Source: JAXLQL01 sp046331625 (GTDB taxonomy: Bacteria > Acidobacteriota > Terriglobia > Bryobacterales > Bryobacteraceae). From it: 64,000 nucleotides of DNA. The notes under the pieces were generated by a model that worked only from the letters and a program-made list of their open reading frames with translations, was not told the DNA's origin and did not search any database. Below, piece after piece: positions 7,099-15,290 of the stretch. The stretch's first letter is position 1. Each line of letters starts with the position of its first letter. The position numbers and the translations under genes are program-made. The stretch lies in the NCBI GenBank assembly GCA_046331625.1, contig JAXLQL010000019.1:1-64000 (forward strand), given 5' to 3'.

Positions 7099-8740
7099 GT
7101 CTTCGCGCCTCCTGCTGCTGGCCTTGCTCGCCGCGCCTGCCTCCGAACCCGTGTTCCGCGACGTCACCGCCAGCGCTGGCATCGCGTGGCGTAACTTCAA
7201 TGGCGAATCGCCCGATCGCTATCTCGTCGAATCCACCACCGGCGGCGTCGCCTTCCTCGACTTCGACAACGACGGCCGGCTTGACCTCTTCTTCGTCGCG
7301 AGCGGCGAAACCCCACACGGGCGCGCCCCCAATCCCGTGCGCAACGCGCTCTATCGCAATCTCGGCGGCGGGCGATTCGCCGATGTTGCAGCCAAAGCCG
7401 GCATCGCGCAAATCGATTTCTATGGCATGGGCGTGGCCGCCGCCGACTTCGACAACGATGGCCACACCGACATCTTCATCACCGGATATCCGCACTCGGC
7501 ACTGTATCGCTCGAACGGAAACGGCACGTTCACTGACGTCACAGCCAAAGCCGGCGTCGCCAATCAGGGCGAGTGGGGAGCGTCGGCCGCTTGGTTCGAT
7601 TACGACAATGACGGCCGCCTCGATCTATTCATCGCCAACTATGCCGAGTTCTCGTTCGAAGATTCGCGCCGCTGCGACTTCGAAGGCAAGCCCACCTACT
7701 GCGCGCAAACCGCCTATCGCGGCCGGCCCGCGCGGCTCTACCGAAACAATGGCGATGGCACATTCGCTGACGTGAGCGCCGTGAGCGGCATCTCCGAATC
7801 TCCGGGCCGCGCGCTCGGCGTAGTCGCGATCGACTATGACGGCGACGGCTGGCAGGACCTGTTCGTCGCGCGCGATGCGTCACCCAACCTGTTGCTGCGA
7901 AACCTCGGCAATGGCAAGTTCCAAAATGTGGGGCTCGAAGCCGAGGTCGCCTACAACCTCGACGGCGTGGCCCGCGCCGGAATGGGGGTCGACGCCGGAG
8001 ATGCCGACGGAGATGGCCGCCCCGACTTCGCGGTCACCAACTTCGATGGCGAATACCACGCGCTGTATCTGAATCAGGGCAAGCTCCCGTTTCGCGAATC
8101 CACCGTCACCTCCGGACTGGCGGGAGTGACCCGTCCTTATGTAGGATGGGGCATCCGATTCATTGACTACGATAATGACGGCGACCTCGATCTCTTCATC
8201 GTCAACGGGCATCTGCAGGAAATGATTTCGCGCTCCAACAAGTCGGTCTCCTACCAGGAGCCACCGCTGCTGCTTGCGAACGACGGCTCGGGCCACTTCA
8301 CGCGCGCGGCCACGGGCGGCCTCTTCGGGCGGGCGTTTCTCGGCCGTGGCATGGCTACCGGCGACTTCGACAATGATGGCGCGGTGGACGTTGCTTTCGT
8401 GTCGTTGAACCAGCCGCCGGTGCTCGCGCACAATGAGACGCGCAACGAAACAAAGTCCCGTTGGGTCGGCGTGAAGCTCGTCGGCACGGTCTCGAATCGC
8501 GACGCCATCGGCGCCAAGCTCAGCCTGCGCGTGGGCAATCGCACGCTGACCCGATGGATCACGGGAGGTGGAAGCTTTCTCGCCTCGCACGATCGCCGCG
8601 TCGTCTTCGGACTCGGTTCGGCCGGACAGCCCGGCGAGTTGGAAATCCGCTGGCCATCGGGCATCGTTCAGCGCGTCGCGCCACTCGCGCCCGGCCGTTA
8701 TCACGAAATTCTCGAAGAGCAAAAAAAGGAGGCTCCATGA
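7091..8740 (+). CDS. CRTAC1-like secreted FG-GAP/VCBS repeat protein with ASPIC/UnbV C-terminus
   Basis: A signal peptide (LLLLALLAAP) precedes at least seven calcium-binding-type propeller repeats, each with a core such as FLDFDNDGRLDLFF, AADFDNDGHTDIFI, WFDYDNDGRLDLFI or AIDYDGDGWQDLFV. A UnbV/ASPIC-type region ends the protein (SNRDAIGAKLSLRVG, WPSGIVQRV). The family is common in Acidobacteriota and Planctomycetes and has no settled biochemical role. Start is a GTG inside the MFS gene; the stop overlaps the aldolase ATG (ATGA). Finding it translationally locked between a transporter and catabolic enzymes is unusual. Confidence 0.88.
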   Translation: MTESSRLLLLALLAAPASEPVFRDVTASAGIAWRNFNGESPDRYLVESTTGGVAFLDFDNDGRLDLFFVASGETPHGRAPNPVRNALYRNLGGGRFADVAAKAGIAQIDFYGMGVAAADFDNDGHTDIFITGYPHSALYRSNGNGTFTDVTAKAGVANQGEWGASAAWFDYDNDGRLDLFIANYAEFSFEDSRRCDFEGKPTYCAQTAYRGRPARLYRNNGDGTFADVSAVSGISESPGRALGVVAIDYDGDGWQDLFVARDASPNLLLRNLGNGKFQNVGLEAEVAYNLDGVARAGMGVDAGDADGDGRPDFAVTNFDGEYHALYLNQGKLPFRESTVTSGLAGVTRPYVGWGIRFIDYDNDGDLDLFIVNGHLQEMISRSNKSVSYQEPPLLLANDGSGHFTRAATGGLFGRAFLGRGMATGDFDNDGAVDVAFVSLNQPPVLAHNETRNETKSRWVGVKLVGTVSNRDAIGAKLSLRVGNRTLTRWITGGGSFLASHDRRVVFGLGSAGQPGELEIRWPSGIVQRVAPLAPGRYHEILEEQKKEAP

Positions 8741-9657
8741 GCACCCGCTACCCACAAGCAATTCTGGTCAGTTGCGAAATCCCCTGGGACGATCAAGAGC
8801 GCCTGCTCGAAGACGTCTTCCGGCAAGAGGTCCAGCACGTGCTGGCCGCAGGATTCAAACACTGCTACGTCTTCGGTACCGCCGGCGAAGGCTACGCAGT
8901 GGACCTGCCGCGCTTCCAGCGCATCGTCGAGATCTTCCGCGAAGAGACCGAGCAGCCCGGCGTGCATGCGCAGGTGGGCGTGATCGCGCTCTCCGTCCCG
9001 CAGTTCCGCGAGCGGCTTTCCATCGCCTACTCGCTCGGCTTTCGCGAGTTCCAGATCTCGCTTCCGAGTTGGGGCGCGCTCAATGACGCCGAGACGATGC
9101 GCTTCTTCCAGGATGTGTGCGGCATGTTCCCCGACGCGAAGTTTCTCCACTACAACCTGGCCCGCACCAAGCGCGTGCTCGCCGGACCCGAGTATCGCCG
9201 CATCGCCGACGCTTGTCCGAACCTCGTCGCCACCAAGAACACAGGTACCACCGTGCACGGCACCATGGAACTGCTGAAGCAGGCAGGCGACCTACAGCAT
9301 TTCCTCGGCGAGGGCATGTTCCCCACCGGATGCCTGTTCGGCGAGTGCTCCATGCTCTCGTCGTTCGGGCCAATGTTCCCGCGCCAGACGCATCAGCTCT
9401 TCGAGTACGGCCGCACGAAGCAGTGGGACAAACTGTTCCCGTACCAAGCGGAGTACTTGACGGCGGTGGAAGACGTGATCGCACCGATGCGCCGTCAGCC
9501 ACTCATCGACGGCGCCTACGACAAGGCTCTGGTGCGACTGGGCGGCATCCCGATGCCGCTGCGTCTGCTCTCTCCGTATCAAGGCTTCTCCGAAGAAGTC
9601 TTCGAAGAGTGCCGCCGCACCCTCCACGACAAATACGCAGACTGGATCGCAGCATGA
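8737..9657 (+). CDS. DapA-family aldolase/lyase
   Basis: This 306-residue TIM-barrel enzyme belongs to the dihydrodipicolinate synthase/N-acetylneuraminate lyase superfamily. Visible are the GTAGEGYAV loop (47-55), the catalytic-type Tyr139 in LHYN and the Schiff-base Lys167 in VATKNT. Context favours cleavage of a 2-keto-3-deoxy sugar acid over lysine synthesis. The start is the ATG at 8737, backed by AAAAAGGAGG and an ATGA overlap with the previous gene; the frame is open further upstream but that overlaps the CRTAC1-like gene. Confidence 0.85.
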   Translation: MSTRYPQAILVSCEIPWDDQERLLEDVFRQEVQHVLAAGFKHCYVFGTAGEGYAVDLPRFQRIVEIFREETEQPGVHAQVGVIALSVPQFRERLSIAYSLGFREFQISLPSWGALNDAETMRFFQDVCGMFPDAKFLHYNLARTKRVLAGPEYRRIADACPNLVATKNTGTTVHGTMELLKQAGDLQHFLGEGMFPTGCLFGECSMLSSFGPMFPRQTHQLFEYGRTKQWDKLFPYQAEYLTAVEDVIAPMRRQPLIDGAYDKALVRLGGIPMPLRLLSPYQGFSEEVFEECRRTLHDKYADWIAA

Positions 9658-10868
9658 AGATCATCGACGTCAAAACTACGCTCCTCACTGGACCTTGCAC
9701 CAATGACCGGTTTCTGCGGGAAGCTCGCGGCCGCCGCTCGGCCGCTTTCGTCGAACTGATCACCGACACGGAACTGGTGGGAATCGGCGAAACCTACGCT
9801 GGCTACTTCTGCCCCGAAGCCGTGCCCGCCATCGTCGACTTCTTCGCACCCATCGTCATGGGCGAGTTCAAAGAGAATATCGCCGAGTTGTGGAACCGCA
9901 TGTATCACTGCGGCAACTTCTGGTGCCGCGTCGGGCTGGGCACATCGGTGCTCAACGCGATCGAAGCCGCGCTCTGGGACCTGCGTGGCAAGATGCACGG
10001 GGTTCCGGTCCACCAGCTTCTCGGCGGGTCGAAGCACGATCGCCTGCTCGGATACGCTACCGGCGGACCTTCCAACTACCCCAAGTCTCGCCTCGCCGAA
10101 AAGGTCGACTACTACCGTTCGCTCGGATTCCGCGCGTTCAAGATCGCCACCGGATCCTACTCGCCGCAAGACGGCTGGTACACGCCCACCACTCCGCAAG
10201 AAGCCGCCGATTTCGAAGGCGACAAGCTCGACTTCCTGCGCCAGCATTGCGGTCGAGACATGGAGATGATGCTCGACGGCCACATGGGCAATAGCGTCGG
10301 CGCCACCTGGACGCTCGACATTGCCGAAGCAGCCTGCAAGGCGGTCGAACCCTACGGTCTCTTCTTCTTCGAAGAGCCGCTCCACTACACCGATCCATGG
10401 GGCTACGCCGAACTGTGCCGCCGCACGCCCGTTCCGATTGCCGGCGGCGAATGCCTCACCGCTTTCTATGAGTGGCGCGTGTTCGCCGAATGCGACGCCT
10501 TCGACATCGGCCAACCGGACGCTGCGTATACTGGCGGACTCGGCGAATTCCTGCGAGTGGCGCAGATGCTGCACGAGCGCGGCCGCGGAATCGCCACGCA
10601 CGCCTGGGGCGCGGCCGGTGCGCTCATGCAGAATGTCCACTGCGGCTTCGCCGCGCCGAACACGCGAATTCTCGAGATCGCTCCCGACTACGCCGGTCTC
10701 CACGCGGACCTCCTCGACGGCTCATTCGTCATGCGCGACGGCTACGTGCTGCCGCCCGAGAAACCCGGTCTCGGCATCATCCTCACTGACGAGATCAAGA
10801 ACCGCTATCCGTTCCAACCCGGCTCGGGCGAGTTCAATGACGTGCCCGGAAAGATTCTTCGCGACTGA
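9654..10868 (+). CDS. Mandelate racemase/muconate-lactonizing (enolase) superfamily dehydratase
   Basis: This 404-residue protein has the capping domain plus barrel of the MR/MLE group. Metal-ligand candidates are Asp208 (MMLDGH), Glu240 or 241 (FFFEEP) and Glu266 (AGGE); Lys163 (FKIA) and His316 (ATHAWG) sit where acid-base residues are expected, consistent with a sugar-acid dehydratase. The product would be a 2-keto-3-deoxy acid, a natural substrate for the upstream DapA-like aldolase. The ATG overlaps the aldolase stop (ATGA). The exact sugar acid cannot be read. Confidence 0.87.
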   Translation: MKIIDVKTTLLTGPCTNDRFLREARGRRSAAFVELITDTELVGIGETYAGYFCPEAVPAIVDFFAPIVMGEFKENIAELWNRMYHCGNFWCRVGLGTSVLNAIEAALWDLRGKMHGVPVHQLLGGSKHDRLLGYATGGPSNYPKSRLAEKVDYYRSLGFRAFKIATGSYSPQDGWYTPTTPQEAADFEGDKLDFLRQHCGRDMEMMLDGHMGNSVGATWTLDIAEAACKAVEPYGLFFFEEPLHYTDPWGYAELCRRTPVPIAGGECLTAFYEWRVFAECDAFDIGQPDAAYTGGLGEFLRVAQMLHERGRGIATHAWGAAGALMQNVHCGFAAPNTRILEIAPDYAGLHADLLDGSFVMRDGYVLPPEKPGLGIILTDEIKNRYPFQPGSGEFNDVPGKILRD

Positions 10869-11881
10869 TGCCACACATTTTCATCGACTTTCCGGAACAT
10901 GTCGAAACGCTGGCGGCGGTCCGCGCGGTGCCTGGCGTAACGATCGATTGCTTCGAGTCGCCCGAAGAGCGGACGCGTGAGATTCCCGCCGTGCGCATCC
11001 GCGATGCCGAGATTTTGTTCTGCACGTTTCCGCCCGCGAATTTTCGCGACATGAAAGCCGTGCGGTGGATCCAGATCGGCTCCACTGGATATTCGCAATT
11101 GTTCGGGCTCGGGTTGAATGAGCGCGCCATTCTGGCGAGTAACGGCCGCGGCTGCTTCGATGTCCCCATCGCCGAGTGGAACATCGCCATGATGATCAAC
11201 CTCGCGCGCGACCTGCGGGGCATGATCCGCAACCAAGACGCCGGCGTCTGGGATCGCGGCGCGGCGTTCCAGCGCGAGGTTCGCGGCATGACCGTGGGTT
11301 TGTGGGGCTACGGCGGCATCGGCCGCGAAACGGCTCGACTCGCCCGAGCGCTCGGGATGCAGGTGCATGTGCTGACGCGTAGCGGCGTCAAGCCTCGGCA
11401 CGGTATCTATCGCGTGGAAGGCGCCGGCGACCCCGATGGAGTGCTGCCGCATCGCGTATTCACTGCAGGCGAGGAGGCCGAGTTTCTCTCGGGCCTCGAC
11501 TTCCTCATCATTGGCATGCCGCTCACACCGGCTACCGAGGGAATCGTGGGTGAACGCGAACTCCGAATCCTACGCAAGGGTGCCTTCGTGCTCAATCCCG
11601 CTCGCGGGCCCATCATCCAACAGCAGGCCCTGCTGCGCGCGCTCGACGAAGGCTGGATCGCCGGCGCAGCCATCGACACGCACTGGGTCTATCCGCTCCC
11701 GCCCGAGCATCCGTTGTGGCGATATCCGAATGTGATTCTGACGCCGCACATCTCAGGATCGTCGTTGAGCCAGCACTTCCGCGATCGCGTGTGGGACATC
11801 TTCGCGCAAAACCTGCGGCGCTATCTCGCCGGAGAGCCGCTGCTGAATCGACTCACCGAAGCGCAACTCGCGGGCGAATAA
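10868..11881 (+). CDS. D-isomer-specific 2-hydroxyacid dehydrogenase
   Basis: This 337-residue NAD(P)-dependent oxidoreductase has the Rossmann motif GLWGYGGIGRETARL (144-158), an NPARGPII segment carrying the substrate-binding Arg, and LTPHISGSS with the catalytic His. It would reduce a 2-keto acid or oxidise a D-2-hydroxy acid. Its ATG shares a base with the dehydratase stop (TGATG), so it belongs to the same translationally coupled set and may handle the hydroxy- or keto-acid released by the aldolase. Confidence 0.88.
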   Translation: MPHIFIDFPEHVETLAAVRAVPGVTIDCFESPEERTREIPAVRIRDAEILFCTFPPANFRDMKAVRWIQIGSTGYSQLFGLGLNERAILASNGRGCFDVPIAEWNIAMMINLARDLRGMIRNQDAGVWDRGAAFQREVRGMTVGLWGYGGIGRETARLARALGMQVHVLTRSGVKPRHGIYRVEGAGDPDGVLPHRVFTAGEEAEFLSGLDFLIIGMPLTPATEGIVGERELRILRKGAFVLNPARGPIIQQQALLRALDEGWIAGAAIDTHWVYPLPPEHPLWRYPNVILTPHISGSSLSQHFRDRVWDIFAQNLRRYLAGEPLLNRLTEAQLAGE

Positions 11882-11927
11882 CCGTCTCCAGAAGCTCACC
11901 CACTGGTGGAACACTCGGCTTCCGATC

Positions 11928-11967
11928 GTGGGGCAGGCTTTAGCCTGCGCGGGACTTCAGTCCCGCT
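11928..11967 (+). repeat. Dispersed double-hairpin repeat, copy 1
   Basis: Starts GTGGGGCAGGC, with GCAGGCTTTAGCCTGC as hairpin 1 and GCGGGACTTCAGTCCCGC as hairpin 2. It lies between the dehydrogenase and the sialidase-like gene. Confidence 0.9.
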
Positions 11968-12080
11968 TCCGGTGTGGGCGCCCGCAATGATCCGGGCAGC
12001 CTTTGCACAGGACCAGCAGCGGCACGTCACAGGAAAGCCATTCCTGAATCACCAGGCGGAGGCGATAGAATGTTCCTCGC

Positions 12081-13265
12081 ATGATCCTGCTCCTCCTCGC
12101 CGCACTGGCTGCACACGCGCAATCGTTCCAGCCGCTCCCTTTCGAAGTGAAGCTCGAAACGCTGCACAAGCAGACCGATCCCAAGTGGCAGTGGTTCCAT
12201 CCGCGTCCGGCGGCGATGCCGGGACTCAGCATCATCACGCTCCAGAAGCACCTCTTCACGTCGGACTACTACAGCGGCCTCGCGGCGATGATGAGTCGCG
12301 ATCTCGGCAAGACTTGGGACGGCCCGCGCGAAATTCCGGAACTCGCCTGGACCAAAGAATCCGACACCGTCGATATCGCCGTCGCCGACGTCACGCCTGG
12401 TTGGCACTCGAAGACCCGCCGCCTGATCGCCGTGGGCGCCCGCGTGCGTTATGACAAGAAGGGCACGCAACTCGAAGACGTGAAGCGCTCTCACCAGACC
12501 TCGTACACCGTGTTCGACCCGAAGACCGGGAAGTGGGCGCCGTGGAAGACGATCGCCATGCCCGAAGGCGAGAAGTTCGACTTCGCTCGCAGCGCCTGCG
12601 CACAGTGGCTCGAAATGAATGATGGCACCGTGCTCTTGCCGTTCTACTTCGCGCCCTCGGCCAAGGCCCCCGCCTCGGTGACGGTCGCCCAGTTCCGCTT
12701 CGATGGCAGCGATCTCAAATACCTCCGCCACGGCAGCGAGCATCATTCGAATGTAGTGCGCGGACTGGTGGAGCCCTCCATCGTGCGATTTCAGGGCAAG
12801 TATTATCTGACCGTTCGCAATGACCTGAAAGGCTACGTGAGCGTGAGCGACGATGGGTTGCACTTCCCTCCCCTGCGCGAATGGCTCTTCGACGACGGAG
12901 CCGAACTCGGCAGCTACAATACGCAGCAGCACTGGCTCGCCCACAGCGACGGACTCTTCCTCGCCTACACACGCAAGGGCGCGAACAACGATCACGTGTT
13001 CCGCCATCGCGCACCGCTCTTTCTGGCGCAGGTGGATCCGGCGACGCTGCGAGTGGTGCGATCCACCGAGAAGATTCTGATGCCCGAGCGCGGAGCCACG
13101 TTCGGCAACTTCGGCGCGGCGGCGATGACGCCCGAGGAGTCTTGGGTGACGGATGCAGAGGGCATGTTCTTCGAGGTCGCCAAGCAACGGGGCGCGGAGG
13201 GTGCGACGTTGCTGGCGCGCGTGGTGTGGTCCAAGCCGAACCGGGCAGTGAAGAGACTGCGATGA
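12081..13265 (+). CDS. Secreted sialidase-fold (BNR-repeat) protein
   Basis: A signal peptide (MILLLLAALAAHAQ) precedes a beta-propeller resembling sialidases. One clear Asp-box is present (SRDLGKTWDG), and the segments on either side have the bladed spacing of exo-alpha-sialidase-like proteins. It lies about 200 bases after the catabolic operon with a repeat between, so it may be transcribed with it and release sugar acids from glycans outside the cytoplasm. The catalytic Arg triad and Tyr cannot be assigned with confidence, so a non-enzymatic carbohydrate-binding propeller is possible. Confidence 0.7.
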   Translation: MILLLLAALAAHAQSFQPLPFEVKLETLHKQTDPKWQWFHPRPAAMPGLSIITLQKHLFTSDYYSGLAAMMSRDLGKTWDGPREIPELAWTKESDTVDIAVADVTPGWHSKTRRLIAVGARVRYDKKGTQLEDVKRSHQTSYTVFDPKTGKWAPWKTIAMPEGEKFDFARSACAQWLEMNDGTVLLPFYFAPSAKAPASVTVAQFRFDGSDLKYLRHGSEHHSNVVRGLVEPSIVRFQGKYYLTVRNDLKGYVSVSDDGLHFPPLREWLFDDGAELGSYNTQQHWLAHSDGLFLAYTRKGANNDHVFRHRAPLFLAQVDPATLRVVRSTEKILMPERGATFGNFGAAAMTPEESWVTDAEGMFFEVAKQRGAEGATLLARVVWSKPNRAVKRLR

Positions 13266-13372
13266 TCGCCGCAGTGCGTGATCAAAGCATGGATTGGCGA
13301 TCTGGTATCAGTATCGGCCCGCGGATTTGCCGCGGCAACCGGGCATCCAGGGCCGAGGCCCGCTGGTAGCGT

Positions 13373-13786
13373 CTAAACCCCGCCCGTCGCCATCCCCCGC
13401 AACTCGAGGACCAGTTGCATCACCAACGCCTCGATCTTGTCCGCCGCCTCCACATAGCCCTGCTCCGGACCCGCAATCGGATCCCCCACGGTCCACTCCT
13501 TCACCACCCTTGGCCGGAACTGCCGCGGCAGTTCCATCCCGCTGATGTTCACGATCACGTCGAACGGCCCGCCCGGGGCCTCGTAGATCGACTTCGGATA
13601 CTGCCGCGAAATGTCGATCCCGCGCTCGCCCATCACCTTCACCGTCCCCGATGCCAGCGCACCCGCCGGAGCCATCCCCGCGCTCGACGCCACCATCACA
13701 TCGGATCCGTACTTCCGCGCGAACGCTTCCGCCATCTGGCTCCGCACCGCGTTGCCGATGCACACGAACAGCACCCGGTACTTCAC
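13373..13786 (-). CDS. Low-molecular-weight protein-tyrosine phosphatase / ArsC-type phosphatase
   Basis: The 137-residue protein opens with VLFVCIGNAVRSQMAEAF, the CX5R(S/T) catalytic loop of the LMW-PTP and thioredoxin-coupled arsenate reductase fold, and keeps the general-acid DP motif in VGDPIAG. It lacks the extra resolving cysteines of arsenate reductases, so a phosphatase is favoured. The start is the GTG at 13786; the longer open frame upstream overlaps pdxT and is low-complexity. It is the last gene of the pdxR-pdxS-pdxT group, 26 bases after pdxT. Confidence 0.8.
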   Translation of the reverse strand: MKYRVLFVCIGNAVRSQMAEAFARKYGSDVMVASSAGMAPAGALASGTVKVMGERGIDISRQYPKSIYEAPGGPFDVIVNISGMELPRQFRPRVVKEWTVGDPIAGPEQGYVEAADKIEALVMQLVLELRGMATGGV

Positions 13787-13812
13787 CGGCGCCAGCGATC
13801 GCGGCCTTCCGC

Positions 13813-14382
13813 TTATTCTCGACACGCCTCCACCTTCTCGAGGAACGCCCGCTGCACGCGGCGGTCCCCCGTCAACTCGGGATGAAATGTCGCCACCATC
13901 AAACGCCCCTGCTCCACGATCACGGGATCGCCGCGGTAACTCGCCAACACCCGCACGCCCTCGCCCACGCGCCGAATGATCGGCGCGCGAATGAACACGG
14001 CCTCCATCGGCCCCCACACGGACTCCACTTCGGCCACCGAACTGTCCAGTTGGCGGCCATAGGCGTTGCGCTCCACATCGATATCCATCACGCCAAACGA
14101 CTCCTGTGACGGATGGGTCACCTCTTTCGCCATGAGGATCGCACCCGCGCAGGTGCCGAGCACCGGCCGCCGCCGCGCGTAGTCCACCAGCGCCCCCCAG
14201 AGATTCTCATAATGGATCAGCTTGAGCATCGTGGTGCTCTCACCGCCCGGAATCGTCAGCCCATCCACCCGTGCGAGTTCCTCCGCCGTGCGGACCTCCA
14301 CGGCCTTGGCGCCCGCCTGCTCGAAAGCCCGCGCGTGCGCCTCGAAGTCGCCCTGCAACGCCAGTACACCGATAGTCGGCAA
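13813..14382 (-). CDS. pdxT: Pyridoxal 5'-phosphate synthase glutaminase subunit PdxT
   Basis: This 189-residue class I glutamine amidotransferase supplies ammonia to PdxS. It begins IGVLALQGDFEAH and has PGGEST, the nucleophile Cys78 in GTCAGAILMA, and His167/Glu169 in FHPEL. Length and order are typical. It lies 6 bases after pdxS on the same strand, the standard pairing in the DXP-independent vitamin B6 pathway. Confidence 0.97.
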   Translation of the reverse strand: MPTIGVLALQGDFEAHARAFEQAGAKAVEVRTAEELARVDGLTIPGGESTTMLKLIHYENLWGALVDYARRRPVLGTCAGAILMAKEVTHPSQESFGVMDIDVERNAYGRQLDSSVAEVESVWGPMEAVFIRAPIIRRVGEGVRVLASYRGDPVIVEQGRLMVATFHPELTGDRRVQRAFLEKVEACRE

Positions 14383-14388
14383 GGTACG

Positions 14389-15273
14389 CTACCAGCCCCG
14401 CGTCTGCATGAGCTCGCCTTCTTCGAGCTTCGAGACGTCGATCCCGGGCATGCCGATACCGAGTTCCTCGCTCGCTTCCAGCAGCTTCACCGGATCCTTA
14501 TAATAGGTCGCCGCCTTCACGATCGCCTTCGCACGCGCTTCCGGATCGTCTGACTTGAAAATGCCGGACCCCACGAAAACCGCCTCCGCGCCCAACTGCA
14601 TCACCAGCGCGGCGTCGGCAGGGGTCGCGATTCCGCCCGCGGAAAAGTTCGGCACCGGGAGCTTGCCGTGCTTGGCTACGTAATGCACCAGTTCGAGCGG
14701 CGCCTGCAGCTTCTTCGCTTCATGCACCAGTTCTTCCTCGCCGAGCACGGTGAGCTGCTTCATCTCTTTCACGATCGTGCGAATGTGCCGCACGGCTTCC
14801 ACGATGTTGCCGGACCCAGCCTCTCCCTTTGTCCGGATCATCGCCGCGCCTTCGGCGATCCGCCGCAGGGCTTCGCCCAGATTGCGCGCTCCGCACACGA
14901 ACGGAATCTTGAAGTTCTTCTTGTCGATGTGGTGTTCTTCATCGGCGGGCGTCAGCACTTCGCTCTCGTCGATGTAGTCCACCTTCAACGCTTCCAGCAC
15001 CCGCGCCTCGGTGAAATGGCCAATGCGAGCCTTCGCCATCACCGGAATGCTGACCGTGTGCATGATCTCGCGGATCTTCGAAATCGGCGCCATGCGCGCC
15101 ACGCCGCCTTCTTTGCGGATATCGGCCGGCACGCGCTCGAGCGCCATCACCGCGGCCGCGCCCGCCTTTTCGGCGATCCGCGCCTGCTCGGCGTTGGTCA
15201 CGTCCATGATCACGCCGCCCTTCAACATCTCGGCCAAGCCGACCTTCACTCGAAAAGTTTCGTCTGCGAACAT
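14389..15273 (-). CDS. pdxS: Pyridoxal 5'-phosphate synthase lyase subunit PdxS
   Basis: The 294-residue TIM-barrel subunit condenses ribose 5-phosphate, glyceraldehyde 3-phosphate and ammonia into PLP. Asp24 (VIMDVTN), Lys81 (VMAKARIGH) and Lys149 (RTKGEAGSGN) fall exactly at the positions of the catalytic residues in characterised PdxS proteins. It functions as a dodecamer with PdxT. It is 17 bases downstream of the MocR-type regulator on the same strand. Confidence 0.98.
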   Translation of the reverse strand: MFADETFRVKVGLAEMLKGGVIMDVTNAEQARIAEKAGAAAVMALERVPADIRKEGGVARMAPISKIREIMHTVSIPVMAKARIGHFTEARVLEALKVDYIDESEVLTPADEEHHIDKKNFKIPFVCGARNLGEALRRIAEGAAMIRTKGEAGSGNIVEAVRHIRTIVKEMKQLTVLGEEELVHEAKKLQAPLELVHYVAKHGKLPVPNFSAGGIATPADAALVMQLGAEAVFVGSGIFKSDDPEARAKAIVKAATYYKDPVKLLEASEELGIGMPGIDVSKLEEGELMQTRGW

Positions 15274-15290
15274 TGTCGATGCTCCTTACT

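Noticed and set aside
8461..8736. 92-residue extension of the DapA-like protein
   Set aside because: It lies out of frame inside the CRTAC1-like gene; the ATG at 8737 has an AAGGAGG and an ATGA overlap.
9579..10703. A 374-codon minus-strand open frame
   Set aside because: Antisense to the MR/MLE dehydratase, which has all expected ligands.
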